This document shows positions 16,826 to 25,965 of a DNA stretch of 53,280 nt, piece by piece. The position numbers and the translations under genes were made by a program. How positions within the stretch are numbered: the stretch's first letter is position 1; each line of letters starts with the position of its first letter. Source of the stretch: Nitratifractor sp. (GTDB lineage Bacteria > Campylobacterota > Campylobacteria > Campylobacterales > Sulfurovaceae); the NCBI GenBank assembly GCA_015488535.1, contig WFNP01000072.1, positions 1-53,280 of the forward strand, written 5' to 3'. The notes below the pieces were generated by a model. It was not told the origin of the DNA and ran no database searches. It worked only from the letters and a program-made list of their open reading frames with translations.

Positions 16826-17896
16826 ATCTCCTAAAAGCATTTTATACTGTCTGACAATCTCTTTTTTTGTAAACTTATGAAACATACTCTTATCAATCTT
16901 GGGATAAGAGTGCATTGCTTGTTTCATCTTGTCTGCCAAAGCATCTGTATCACCCACAGGTACCAAAAATTGAGACAATTCACCAGTGAGTATCTCAGAA
17001 GGTCCGGTAGGACAATTTGTGCTTACAACAGGTCTATTTAGAGCCAGAGCTTCCAGTAAGACTCTGGCAAAGCCCTCAAAATCCGAAGAGAATGCCAACA
17101 TTGAAGCTCTTTTTATCCATGGATATGGATTGGATTTGAAACCTGCAAGTATCACTCTGTCCTCTAAGGCGTAATCTTTTATGATATCTGCTATTTTATC
17201 CCTGTCTCTACCTTGCCCCAAAAGTATCAATTTATGAGGTAAAGCAGATTTTTTATATGCTTTTATCAATATATCCTGCCGTTTATGAGCGATATCATAT
17301 CTACCTATATGAATGATATAATCTTCATTTGGAATATCATCATCATTTTCATTTGATAATGCTCTTATAGTCTCAAAATCAAAAGCATTGTATATGGTTT
17401 CTACACGCTCAGGTTTTGCACCCAACTCCTGAGTAATATAATCTTTCAATCCCACAGATACAGTAATAAGCCTCTTATTGTCATAGAGCCTTTTATATTT
17501 TGCATATCTGAATTTTTGCTTCATCTTGCCTACAATGCCATAAAAGTTTTTTGTTTCAGCACTCCTGACACAGTGCCAACTATTATCAATATTTGCCATA
17601 CTTAAAATCTTGTTGGAGGGTGAAGAGTTGGAGATTATCATATCTGCACCACCTCTGTTTATATACTCCTCTTTCAGCATTTTTACAATAGATCTTTTGT
17701 TAAAGCGGTGTATATCTTTGTCCAGTATTGTAACTCTTACATTGGCAGGAATTTCATAATCTATTTTATCTTCATATATTATAATTGATGTCTCTATCCC
17801 CTCTTCTGTCATAGCCTGAGCAAGTGTAAGTATAGATTTACCGGCTCCTCCTGAGAGTGAATTGTTAAAGTGTATTACTCTTTTTTTATCATACAT
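16820..17896 (-). CDS. Glycosyltransferase, family 4 (GT-B fold)
   Basis: This 358-residue protein is a second GT4 enzyme. The acceptor domain begins RVIHFNNSLSGGAGKSILTL, a glycine-rich loop usual at the N-terminus of the fold. The donor domain shows IHIGRYDIAHKRQD, LLGQGRDRDKI, and FEGFARVLLEALALNRPVVSTNCPTG with the E-x7-E pattern. It lies on the opposite strand to the rest of the polysaccharide locus. The ATG at 17896 is chosen over one nine codons upstream because AAAGGGA precedes it by a normal distance. Substrate unknown. Confidence 0.88.
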   Translation of the reverse strand: MYDKKRVIHFNNSLSGGAGKSILTLAQAMTEEGIETSIIIYEDKIDYEIPANVRVTILDKDIHRFNKRSIVKMLKEEYINRGGADMIISNSSPSNKILSMANIDNSWHCVRSAETKNFYGIVGKMKQKFRYAKYKRLYDNKRLITVSVGLKDYITQELGAKPERVETIYNAFDFETIRALSNENDDDIPNEDYIIHIGRYDIAHKRQDILIKAYKKSALPHKLILLGQGRDRDKIADIIKDYALEDRVILAGFKSNPYPWIKRASMLAFSSDFEGFARVLLEALALNRPVVSTNCPTGPSEILTGELSQFLVPVGDTDALADKMKQAMHSYPKIDKSMFHKFTKKEIVRQYKMLLGDL

Positions 17897-17949
17897 ATTT
17901 TCCCTTTCATCTGATATAATCATACTGAATATAGGCTGAGGAAATTCTA

Positions 17950-18849
17950 TTGGGTAAGATTAAACGAAATATATTTATAGTAGGGTGTGGTAGAAGCGGA
18001 ACTACTATGCTAGGAGCTATGTTGGGAACAAACAGCAGATGTATCACTACACCTGAGAGCCAATTCAATATGAATATATATAATTCTCTACCATATTTTG
18101 ATGCCTTAAAAGCACTCGATATACTGAAAAATCATCACAGATTCAAGATTTGGGAGCTGGATATTACGGACAATGAAGATATATTAAGCAAGTGTAATAC
18201 TCATCAAGAGTTTATATATACACTTGTATCTGTATATGCACAAAAATTATATCCTGATAAGAATGCTGATATATGGATAGATCATACCCCCAGTAATGTA
18301 AGCCAATGTGATATACTGCTCAAAGTATTTCCCGAAGCAAAAATCATACATATTATTCGTGATGGCAGAGCTGTAGCATCATCACACAAAAAGGTAAAAT
18401 GGGGCAAACACTTTATACCGGATATGGCACAACACTGGACAGAGAGGGTATCTTTGGGTTTGGCAAGTGAGATACAATACCCAAAAAGTATAATGCATAT
18501 CTATTATGAGGATATAGTAGGCAATACAGAAGAGACACTAAAACAGATATGCTCCTTTGTTGATATAGAGTATACTCAGGATATGATAAAAGGTGATGGA
18601 TTTAAACTGCCCTCATATACAAAACATCAGCACAAACTAGTAGGCACCCCTCCAGACTACTCCCGTATAGAGAGTTGGAAAAATGAGTTAAGTCAAAGAG
18701 AGATAGAGATATTTGAACATGGTGCGGGTAATTTATTGAGGATTTTGGGATATGAGCCTGTTTACTCAAATCCAAAACGAATAAAAAGAATTGAAAAACT
18801 GAAATATAGAATAAAAAAAACTCTAAATAGATTGAGAGAGAGATTATGA
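17950..18849 (+). CDS. Sulfotransferase family protein
   Basis: The 299-residue protein matches PAPS-dependent sulfotransferases. The 5'-phosphosulfate loop is GCGRSGTTMLGAML (near residues 12-25), and the 3'-phosphate motif is IHIIRDGRAVASSHKK (near 136-151). The C-terminus is basic (KRIKRIEKLKYRIKKTLNRLRERL) and may touch the membrane. Placed among LPS glycosyltransferases, it may add sulfate to a surface glycan; that is inference from context. Translation starts at a TTG with GAGGA eight bases upstream. It shares four bases (ATGA) with the next gene. Confidence 0.85.
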   Translation: MGKIKRNIFIVGCGRSGTTMLGAMLGTNSRCITTPESQFNMNIYNSLPYFDALKALDILKNHHRFKIWELDITDNEDILSKCNTHQEFIYTLVSVYAQKLYPDKNADIWIDHTPSNVSQCDILLKVFPEAKIIHIIRDGRAVASSHKKVKWGKHFIPDMAQHWTERVSLGLASEIQYPKSIMHIYYEDIVGNTEETLKQICSFVDIEYTQDMIKGDGFKLPSYTKHQHKLVGTPPDYSRIESWKNELSQREIEIFEHGAGNLLRILGYEPVYSNPKRIKRIEKLKYRIKKTLNRLRERL

Positions 18850-19925
18850 AAATATTGGTAATAAAATTCAGACATATAGGTGATGTTCTGCTGACTACAA
18901 CATTTGTAAGAAATTTAAGATTGAGCTACCCAAATGCCCAGATAGATATCGCTGTCAATGATGATTGTGAAGCTATATACAAATATAACAATGATATAAA
19001 CAATCTATTTCTATATCCACGAAAGAGTATAAAAAACAGTAATATATTTAAAAAAATCTTCACAGAGTGGAATTTTTTAAAACAAATCACAGCTGAAAAT
19101 TATGATATCGTATTCAATCTCACCGAAGGTGACAGAGGAGCAATATACTCACTACTTTCCAAAGCCAAAACAAGAGTAGGTGTAGAGAGTAAAAACAGTT
19201 TTATAAAAAAATTAAACCCATATACAATATCTGCACCCTTTCCAAAGAATATACATACGGTAGAAAAAAATCTGCACTATCTCTCTTTGGCAAAGATACC
19301 CGTCATTGATAAAAGAGTCTATATGAGCCACTCCGAGAATGACGAAGCAAAGATTTCACAGCTTCTAAGCAATAAAAATATCGACAGATTTATACATATA
19401 CACCCTGTATCAAGATGGCTCTTCAAGTGTTGGAGCAGTGAAGGATTTGCCGAGGTGATAGACTATATTCAGGATATCTACTCCATACCGGTAATCATCA
19501 CCGCCGCCCCTGACAGCAAAGAGAGGCAAAGAGTAGATAAAATCATCTCTTTGTGCAAAAACAGACCGATAGATTTATCAGGACAATTGACACTCAATGA
19601 ACTCTCCGCTCTGATAAAAAGAGCCGAACTATTCATAGGCGTAGATACTGCACCTATGCATATGGCAGCAGCACATGATACTCCTGTAATAGCACTATTT
19701 GGTCCTACCAATCCCCAAAGCTGGGGACCGTGGGAGAATAGTATCGCAACATCATGTTGGAAAGATATATATCAGACACAATATTGTGGTATCCATACAG
19801 TAATTAGAAGAGAAAAGGGTGAAATACTAGTAACTGATGAGGGAAAAATAAGCACCGGTATGATGAAAATCGAGAGTGATACCGTAATTACCGAAACACA
19901 GAGATATTTAGGGGATAACAAATGA
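18846..19925 (+). CDS. Glycosyltransferase family 9, heptosyltransferase-like
   Basis: The 359-residue protein has the ADP-heptose:LPS heptosyltransferase pattern: N-terminal MKILVIKFRHIGDVLLTTTFVRNLR, a central linker, and the donor-site signature FIGVDTAPMHMAAAHDTPVIALFGPTNPQSWGPW near residues 260-295. It resembles RfaQ/WaaQ (heptosyltransferase III) more than WaaC or WaaF, though the exact acceptor cannot be told. ATGA overlaps join it to the sulfotransferase before it and the O-antigen ligase-like gene after it. Confidence 0.88.
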   Translation: MKILVIKFRHIGDVLLTTTFVRNLRLSYPNAQIDIAVNDDCEAIYKYNNDINNLFLYPRKSIKNSNIFKKIFTEWNFLKQITAENYDIVFNLTEGDRGAIYSLLSKAKTRVGVESKNSFIKKLNPYTISAPFPKNIHTVEKNLHYLSLAKIPVIDKRVYMSHSENDEAKISQLLSNKNIDRFIHIHPVSRWLFKCWSSEGFAEVIDYIQDIYSIPVIITAAPDSKERQRVDKIISLCKNRPIDLSGQLTLNELSALIKRAELFIGVDTAPMHMAAAHDTPVIALFGPTNPQSWGPWENSIATSCWKDIYQTQYCGIHTVIRREKGEILVTDEGKISTGMMKIESDTVITETQRYLGDNK

Positions 19926-21163
19926 CTAAATGGAAACAGTACCTCTATATAGGTTCACCAGTATATAGCTATATACTCAATACACTCTTTTTGCTTTATG
20001 CCGCACTGCTTCCATTTTCAAATGCTTTTGATACCCATACCGGTCCATATCTGATACTGCTATTTTGGATACTTGAGGGTAATTTTTCAAACAAATTATC
20101 CAGACTGCTCTCAAACAAAGCACTTACTCTGCTATCTGTGTTTTTTGCAATAACTGCACTCTCTCTTTTGTGGAGTAGCGATACTCACAAAGGATACAAA
20201 GAGTTAGAGTATTACTTTGTGATTTTTTCTCTGCTGATTACTGTATCAAGCTCAATAAAAAAAGAGTTTATCAAACCTGCTGTATATATCTTTCTGACTT
20301 CTATGTTTATAAGTGAGATATACTCTTATGGCATATTTTTTGGTATTTTCACTCCCAAAGGAGCCAGTCCCTATAATCCCTCTCCACCATACATTCATCA
20401 CTTGAGATACAGTATCTTTCTTGCTGTTACTTCTATCATCTTACTTGCCAAGAGCCTGGACAATAGAGAAAACAGGGCTATGAGAATATTTGAGACTCTC
20501 TTTTTCATATCCACTACGGCAAATCTCTTTATCAATGGTGGCAGGACAGGGCAATTGGCATTTGTAATTGCACTTGTAATACTGCTGATATACAGGTTTG
20601 GTTTCAGCTTAAAAACAATTGTATCGGCTATATCACTAATATCTGTCATATTTGTATTGGCATATAAATTTTCACCTGTATTTCACGACAGAGCCAATTT
20701 GGCACTGAGTGATATTCAAAAAATAGTCCAAAATCATAATCTGCACAACTCATGGGGTGAGAGAATAGCTATGACAATCGTAGCATCAAATATGATAAGC
20801 AAACATCCTATTGTAGGAGAGGGTATCGGTGATGCTATGCATAGCTACAAAGAGCTTATCTATACCCCACAATTACAACAATATGCATTTACAGAGCATG
20901 TGCCTCATGTGCATAATCAATATCTACAAATAGCCATACAAAGTGGCACAGTTGCTATGCTTGTTTTTATACTCTTTCTTATATTTTTGTGGAAGACAAA
21001 ATGTCACGACAGAATGGATCAGGCTATATTACACTCTGTAATTGCTATATTCATATTTGGATTTTTTACAGATGTATTGCTTAGAAACTATGTAGCCGGA
21101 CTGTTTGGTTTTACCGTAGCAATATTATTAGTGAAGTGTTGTGACAAAGGCATTGGGCATTAG
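19922..21163 (+). CDS. O-antigen ligase / polymerase family membrane protein
   Basis: This 413-residue polytopic protein has about ten hydrophobic segments and a long periplasmic loop (about residues 255-330) ending in HVPHVHNQYLQIAIQSG. The H-x-N-x-Y-L pattern just before a membrane helix is the Wzy_C signature of WaaL ligases and Wzy-type polymerases. Either role would complete the surface glycan made by the preceding genes. The stop codon lies in a three-copy 7-bp tandem repeat. Confidence 0.87.
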   Translation: MTKWKQYLYIGSPVYSYILNTLFLLYAALLPFSNAFDTHTGPYLILLFWILEGNFSNKLSRLLSNKALTLLSVFFAITALSLLWSSDTHKGYKELEYYFVIFSLLITVSSSIKKEFIKPAVYIFLTSMFISEIYSYGIFFGIFTPKGASPYNPSPPYIHHLRYSIFLAVTSIILLAKSLDNRENRAMRIFETLFFISTTANLFINGGRTGQLAFVIALVILLIYRFGFSLKTIVSAISLISVIFVLAYKFSPVFHDRANLALSDIQKIVQNHNLHNSWGERIAMTIVASNMISKHPIVGEGIGDAMHSYKELIYTPQLQQYAFTEHVPHVHNQYLQIAIQSGTVAMLVFILFLIFLWKTKCHDRMDQAILHSVIAIFIFGFFTDVLLRNYVAGLFGFTVAILLVKCCDKGIGH

Positions 21164-21169
21164 GCATTA
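21149..21169 (+). repeat. Three 7-bp tandem repeats spanning a stop codon
   Basis: GGCATTG, GGCATTA, GGCATTA follow each other without a gap. The TAG stop of the O-antigen ligase-like gene is formed inside them. Gain or loss of a unit would change the last residues of the protein by frame change. Confidence 0.6.
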
Positions 21170-21278
21170 TAACTATATTATGCATATATACAATTAGTCA
21201 AACTAAAAATTGGGTTTAAACGGGACTTGCATTAAAACAGAGCTTTGGGACATAATATTGCTTAATCTCATTTTTATG

Positions 21279-21292
21279 TGCGTAACATCAGT
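21279..21292. repeat. Copy 2 of the 14-bp dispersed motif, inverted
   Basis: TGCGTAACATCAGT is the exact reverse complement of 5827-5840. The surrounding gap (21164-21430) holds no gene. It also contains TTAAAACAGAGCTT, close to TAAAATAGAGCTT at 5949-5961, and the topA promoter. Confidence 0.5.
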
Positions 21293-21380
21293 CAGTAGAT
21301 TTGTCAATTAAAAAAATAATTTGATTGCCCTATTTTCAATAAACAATATACAAATATATTTATAGAGATATATCCATTTG

Positions 21381-21389
21381 TGCTACAAT
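21381..21389 (+). promoter_or_regulatory. Extended -10 promoter of topA
   Basis: TGCTACAAT is an extended -10 (TGn plus TACAAT), 41 bases before the topA ATG, with GAGAGGAGAG as ribosome site. No -35 is evident. Confidence 0.55.
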
Positions 21390-21430
21390 GACAAAAAAAG
21401 TTTCTCAACCATAACGGTGAGAGGAGAGAT

Positions 21431-23626
21431 ATGAAAAATTTAATAATAGTCGAATCACCGGCAAAAGCAAGAACTATCAGTAATTTTCTCGGCAAAGATT
21501 ACAAAGTAGTCGCTTCAAAAGGACACATCAGAGATTTACCAAAAAGCAGTTTTGGTATCACTATAGAAGATGGCAAATTTATACCAAAATATACTATTCC
21601 CAGAGATGCCTCTCCCACAGTCAGAGAGCTTAAAAAACTGGCAAAAGATGCAGATACTGTATATATCGCAACCGATGAGGATAGAGAGGGTGAAGCAATA
21701 GGTTATCATATAGCCAAAGCCATAGGCAAAGAGCCAGAGACACTGCCTCGGATTGTATTTCACGAAATTACCAAAAATGCCATAACAAATGCACTTGAAA
21801 ATCCACGCAAAATAGATATGCAAAGTGTCGATGCACAGCAGACAAGACGACTGCTTGATAGAATAGTGGGTTACAAACTCTCACCTCTGCTTGCCAGCAA
21901 AATCCAAAAAGGACTCAGTGCCGGCAGGGTTCAGAGTTCGGCTCTTAAAATCGTAGTCGATAGAGAAAGAGAGATAAAGGCTTTCAAACCTCAAGAGTAT
22001 TGGAAGATAAATGCTCTGTTTAATAAGACGGTAGAGTCTGAAATATACAGCTTTGACGGCAAAAAGATAGATAAGATGACACTCTCCAATGAGGCACAAG
22101 CCAATGAGATAGTAGAATCGGCAAAACAGGAGAGTTTCACAGTAGCCTCTATCGACAAAAGCAGACGAAAGAGCAAAACGCCACCACCGTTTATGACATC
22201 TACACTACAACAGACTGCCTCCACTCAGCTTGGATTTTCACCCAAAAAGACTATGATGATAGCCCAAAAATTATATGAGGGTGTCAATACCGACAAAGGC
22301 TCAATGGGTGTAATTACCTATATGAGAACAGATAGTCTAAACCTCGCAAAAGAGGCTGTAGAAGAGGCAAGAGCATTCATATCAGAGCAGTTTGGAGAAA
22401 AATATCTACCGTCCAAACCCAAAATATATACCTCAAAATCAAAAGGGGCACAAGAGGCTCACGAAGCCATAAGACCGACTAGAACAGATTTTACTCCTGA
22501 TTTGGCAAAAAACTATCTATCTGCAGATGAGCTTAAACTTTACCGTCTGATATACAACCGCTTTTTGGCATGTCAAATGACAGATGCCGAGTTTGAAGTG
22601 CAGACTATTCTCTTCAAAGGTGACAGAAGTATATTCAAAGCAAACGGCAGAAAGCTGATATTTGACGGTTTTTACAAAGTTACAGGATATAACGAAAAAG
22701 ACAAACTGCTTCCGGAGCTAAAAGAGGGTTCAAGTGCTACACTTGACAAAATAGAAGCCACTCAACACTTCACAGAGCCTCCGGCAAGATATACCGAAGC
22801 TTCACTCATCAAAAAACTGGAATCTCTGGGTATAGGTCGTCCAAGCACTTATGCACCGACTATTACGATACTCCAAAACAGAGAGTATATCAAGCTGGAG
22901 AAAAAAAAGATTTATCCTACCGAGATAGCATTTACAGTCATTGAGATGCTGGAAAAACACTTCCCCGAAATCGTGGACAGCAATTTCACATCCCGAATGG
23001 AAGAGGCTCTTGACAAGGTAGCCGAGGGTAAAGAGGATTGGCAAAAGATTTTGGCAGAATTTTATGAGCCTTTTATGCAAAAGATAGCAAAGGGTAAAAA
23101 AGAGATAAAATCACTCAAAGTAGCCAAACCGACAGGTGAAAAGTGTCCTGAATGCGAAGATGGAGAGTTGTTGATACGAAAAGGAAGATATGGGGAATTT
23201 ATAGCCTGTAGCAACTTCCCAAAATGTAAATACAGCAGAAATATAGACAAAGACGGCAAAATAGAAGAGCCTGAAAAGACAGATGAAGTCTGCGACAAAT
23301 GTGGCTCTCCTATGGTAATCAAAAACTCCAGAAGAGGCAAATTTTTGGCTTGTAGTGCATATCCCAAATGTAAAAATACAAAATCTCTCATACCTCCCAA
23401 AGAGTTGTCTGTTCCATGTCCGGAGTGCGGAGGCAAGATTATAGAAAGAGAGGGCAAAAGAGGAGTATTCTACGGCTGTGCCAACTACCCTGAGTGTAAA
23501 TTTATAGCCAATTTTGAGCCTACAGACAAGAAGTGTCCGGAGTGCGGATATATAATGGGACGCAAAACATTCCGTAAAAAAGAGATATATGAGTGTCTCA
23601 AGTGTAAGCACAGAGAAGATGCATAA
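21431..23626 (+). CDS. topA: DNA topoisomerase I
   Basis: TopA relaxes negative supercoils. The 731-residue type IA enzyme has the TOPRIM start (LIIVESPAKARTISNFLG), the acidic triad ATDEDREGEAIG, RRLLDRIVGYKLSPLLASKI, and the active-site region GVITYMRTDS carrying the catalytic tyrosine. Four C-terminal zinc ribbons, each with paired CxxC motifs, occupy residues about 570-729 (CPECEDG, CDKCGSP, CPECGGK, CPECGYI). The length is normal for the group. Its own extended -10 promoter precedes it. The last bases overlap the start of the phosphoesterase gene. Confidence 0.97.
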   Translation: MKNLIIVESPAKARTISNFLGKDYKVVASKGHIRDLPKSSFGITIEDGKFIPKYTIPRDASPTVRELKKLAKDADTVYIATDEDREGEAIGYHIAKAIGKEPETLPRIVFHEITKNAITNALENPRKIDMQSVDAQQTRRLLDRIVGYKLSPLLASKIQKGLSAGRVQSSALKIVVDREREIKAFKPQEYWKINALFNKTVESEIYSFDGKKIDKMTLSNEAQANEIVESAKQESFTVASIDKSRRKSKTPPPFMTSTLQQTASTQLGFSPKKTMMIAQKLYEGVNTDKGSMGVITYMRTDSLNLAKEAVEEARAFISEQFGEKYLPSKPKIYTSKSKGAQEAHEAIRPTRTDFTPDLAKNYLSADELKLYRLIYNRFLACQMTDAEFEVQTILFKGDRSIFKANGRKLIFDGFYKVTGYNEKDKLLPELKEGSSATLDKIEATQHFTEPPARYTEASLIKKLESLGIGRPSTYAPTITILQNREYIKLEKKKIYPTEIAFTVIEMLEKHFPEIVDSNFTSRMEEALDKVAEGKEDWQKILAEFYEPFMQKIAKGKKEIKSLKVAKPTGEKCPECEDGELLIRKGRYGEFIACSNFPKCKYSRNIDKDGKIEEPEKTDEVCDKCGSPMVIKNSRRGKFLACSAYPKCKNTKSLIPPKELSVPCPECGGKIIEREGKRGVFYGCANYPECKFIANFEPTDKKCPECGYIMGRKTFRKKEIYECLKCKHREDA

Positions 23627-24164
23627 AAAAGATATATACCCTGTAATCGGTATCATCTCAGATACACACAAACGACTGGATTTGCAATCTCAGGCGATAG
23701 CAAGACTCAAAGAGTGTGGTGCTACACACATACTCCACGCAGGAGATTTTGAATCTTCAGAAGCTCTTAAAGCACTCTCTGAGTGTGGACTCCCCTATGC
23801 TGCAGTATTTGGTAATAATGATTATGCCCTGAAAGAGACAGCATCAAGATACAGAATAAAAGCAGAGCCATATTATATAAAGATAGATAATTTGAAAATC
23901 AAAATGATGCATCTGCCATACTATATGACACCAGACAGCGATATCGTCATATATGGACATCTACACATATTCAAAAGCTCCATAGAGGGTAAGACACTAT
24001 TTATCAATCCGGGAGAAGTATGTGGCAGAGAGAGTGGAAATACAGATGCCGTCATTTTATACAGAGAAGATGACAGATATATCATAGAACACCATTTCAA
24101 ACCTGTATATAATCATTCTACCTGGCAAAAGGAGAGAAAAATATATCCTATAAGTGCTAATTAA
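23619..24164 (+). CDS. YfcE/MJ0936-family metallophosphoesterase
   Basis: The product (181 residues from this start) is a small calcineurin-like phosphodiesterase. Metal ligands appear in order: D-x-H in GIISDTHKR, GD in LHAGDFES, GNND in VFGNNDYA, a single histidine in MMHLPYY, and GHLHIF. FINPGEV closes the fold as in YfcE. The usual second histidine motif (THG) is reduced to MHLP. Substrate unknown; relatives act on phosphodiester model compounds. The ATG at 23619 overlaps topA by eight bases and gives the normal N-terminus. An in-frame ATG at 23589 would add ten residues and is possible. Confidence 0.86.
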   Translation: MHKKDIYPVIGIISDTHKRLDLQSQAIARLKECGATHILHAGDFESSEALKALSECGLPYAAVFGNNDYALKETASRYRIKAEPYYIKIDNLKIKMMHLPYYMTPDSDIVIYGHLHIFKSSIEGKTLFINPGEVCGRESGNTDAVILYREDDRYIIEHHFKPVYNHSTWQKERKIYPISAN

Positions 24165-24171
24165 AAGATAT

Positions 24172-25095
24172 TCACTTCTCACAAATACAGCAATTTGCCT
24201 TACCATTGTCTTTGGCTCTGTAGAGTGCTTTGTCAGCATACTCTAAAAGCTCTGCTTTGTTGTTGGAATATAGAGGATAAAAACATCCTCCGATACTGCA
24301 ACTGCTCTTTATGGTATTACCTCCATACTCTATAACAAAATGTGATAATTCAGAGAGTTTTGTTTTTAATACATCTATCGATTTTTGAGTATTCAGATTT
24401 TCTACAATCAGTGCAAATTCATCTCCTCCAATTCTAAACAGAATATCATCTTCTCTTATACTTTGTCTGATATATTTTGGTAAACTTTTCAATACCTCAT
24501 CACCTGCAGGATGTCCGTAATTATCATTAATATATTTAAAATCATCCAAATCTATTAGAAAAAGCCCCATAATAGTATCAGACTGCTCTGCTTCAGCCAT
24601 AACCCTATCCAGACTCTTTTCAAAATTTAGACGATTTGGCAAACCGGTAACAGTATCATAGAGTGCTTTTTGCTCCAAATCCTGTATCTTCTCTTTTAAG
24701 TGCTGTTCATAATATCTGGCTCTTACCAAATTCATACACACTTTTTCAAGTTTGACTAACAGTTTTTCTACATCAAGAGGTTTTATAATAAATGAATCTA
24801 TCCCGATATCTATTGCTTCAAGCAGTATATCCCTTTGATCAAAAGCACTGATAATTAAAACCGGCACAGAATCATCAAACTCTTTGATATTTCTTGCCAT
24901 CTCCAAGCCATTCATTATAGGCATATTTATATCAGTAAGCACAATATCAGGTCTCTCACTATAAAAGATATCCAGCCCCTCTTGACCATTATAAGCTTGA
25001 TATATCTTTTTGAAATCTTCCTCAAACAAGATGCTTAACATCGCTTGTGTCTCTTTATCATCTTCTACTATCAATAGTGTGAAATCTTTAAACAT
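24172..25095 (-). CDS. Response regulator with GGDEF output (diguanylate cyclase)
   Basis: This 307-residue protein joins a receiver domain (residues 1-120; acid pair EDD, phospho-acceptor in VLTDINMP, lysine in IIKPLD) to a GGDEF domain (about 150-305) with intact RIGGDEFALIV. The product inhibition site RxxD is present five residues before the motif (REDD). It should make cyclic di-GMP when phosphorylated. It lies at the edge of the signalling locus, convergent with the phosphoesterase gene seven bases away, and has AAGGAT upstream of its ATG. Partner kinase unknown; the large kinase at 25966 is a candidate by position only. Confidence 0.92.
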   Translation of the reverse strand: MFKDFTLLIVEDDKETQAMLSILFEEDFKKIYQAYNGQEGLDIFYSERPDIVLTDINMPIMNGLEMARNIKEFDDSVPVLIISAFDQRDILLEAIDIGIDSFIIKPLDVEKLLVKLEKVCMNLVRARYYEQHLKEKIQDLEQKALYDTVTGLPNRLNFEKSLDRVMAEAEQSDTIMGLFLIDLDDFKYINDNYGHPAGDEVLKSLPKYIRQSIREDDILFRIGGDEFALIVENLNTQKSIDVLKTKLSELSHFVIEYGGNTIKSSCSIGGCFYPLYSNNKAELLEYADKALYRAKDNGKANCCICEK

Positions 25096-25214
25096 ATCAA
25101 ATCCTTGTTTTTACTATCTGAATTATAAAATAAAAATATCAGTATAATAACTGTAAAATCTGTAGAATTTGGTAATAAACCTTATAAATAGAAAAATATA
25201 ACCATATTTAATAC

Positions 25215-25220
25215 TATAAT
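25215..25220 (+). promoter_or_regulatory. -10 element (TATAAT) for the OmpR-type regulator
   Basis: TATAAT lies about 85 bases before the ATG at 25306, implying a leader of about 80 bases. A second TATAAT on the same strand at 25143-25148 is an alternative. The gap is extremely AT-rich, so chance matches are likely. Confidence 0.3.
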
Positions 25221-25305
25221 AATTTTGAGTCCGTATTTTATAAAGATATTATCATTTATGCGGATATAAATTAAATCTAAACTTTTTGAGGCAGTAACTA
25301 TTAAA

Positions 25306-25965
25306 ATGAACCCTATAAAAATCTTATTGGTAGAAGATGATGAATTTGCATCAAAATTAATTTACGACTTTTTAACAGAGTGTGATTTTGAAGTAGTGCC
25401 TGTATTTACGGCAACTGATGCAATATCTTATATCAAAAGTGAAAACTTTGATATAGTCCTATTGGATATAAATTTACCGGATTATGATGGATTTGAAGTT
25501 CTAAAGAGCATAAGACAATACTTATTGGTCCCTATAATTGTAACAAGTGCTTACAGTGATACCAAATTTAAAATACTCTCTTTTAGATATGGTGCAAATG
25601 ACTATATGTGTAAACCATTGGCTCTAGAAGAGTTGGAAGCAAGGATATGGTTACAGTTAAAGAAAAACAGTCATATTAAAATTGATGAAGAAGAAGCTGT
25701 TTTTCAAATAAAAAATTCAATTGTATATTTTAAAAACAAACCATTGGAATTGACTTCAATAGAATTTAATATATTATCATATCTTATAAAGATGAAAAAT
25801 CAAACAGTAAAAAGAGAAGATATAATAGAGTATATATCCAATATCAAATCCAATCGTTCACTTGATAATCATATCAAAAATATTCGTAAAAAAATTGCTA
25901 AAATCGATGCCAACACCCAATATATCAAAACTATATATGGAGTCGGCTATACTATGATATTTTAA
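25306..25965 (+). CDS. OmpR/PhoB-family response regulator
   Basis: The 219-residue DNA-binding regulator has an N-terminal receiver (LLVEDDEFASKL acid pocket, phospho-acceptor in IVLLDINLPDYDGF, switch threonine in VTSAY, lysine in MCKPLALEEL). Its C-terminal winged helix (about 125-219) has ELTSIEFNILSYL, the recognition helix in RSLDNHIKNIRKKI, and the wing IKTIYGVGYTM. It is the only DNA-binding output in the signalling locus. Its stop codon abuts the stop of the convergent kinase gene with no base between, so the pair may be regulated together. Confidence 0.93.
   Translation: MNPIKILLVEDDEFASKLIYDFLTECDFEVVPVFTATDAISYIKSENFDIVLLDINLPDYDGFEVLKSIRQYLLVPIIVTSAYSDTKFKILSFRYGANDYMCKPLALEELEARIWLQLKKNSHIKIDEEEAVFQIKNSIVYFKNKPLELTSIEFNILSYLIKMKNQTVKREDIIEYISNIKSNRSLDNHIKNIRKKIAKIDANTQYIKTIYGVGYTMIF

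Noticed and set aside
23111-23671. Long open frame antisense to the 3' part of topA
   Set aside because: It mirrors the conserved zinc-ribbon coding strand, has no ribosome site of note and no recognisable domain; several similar antisense frames over conserved genes were dismissed for the same reason.
25096-25305. Possible small RNA in the gap between the GGDEF and OmpR-type genes
   Set aside because: The gap is almost all A/T with only weak pairing (TCCG/CGGA), no T-run terminator and no conserved motif that I could identify.
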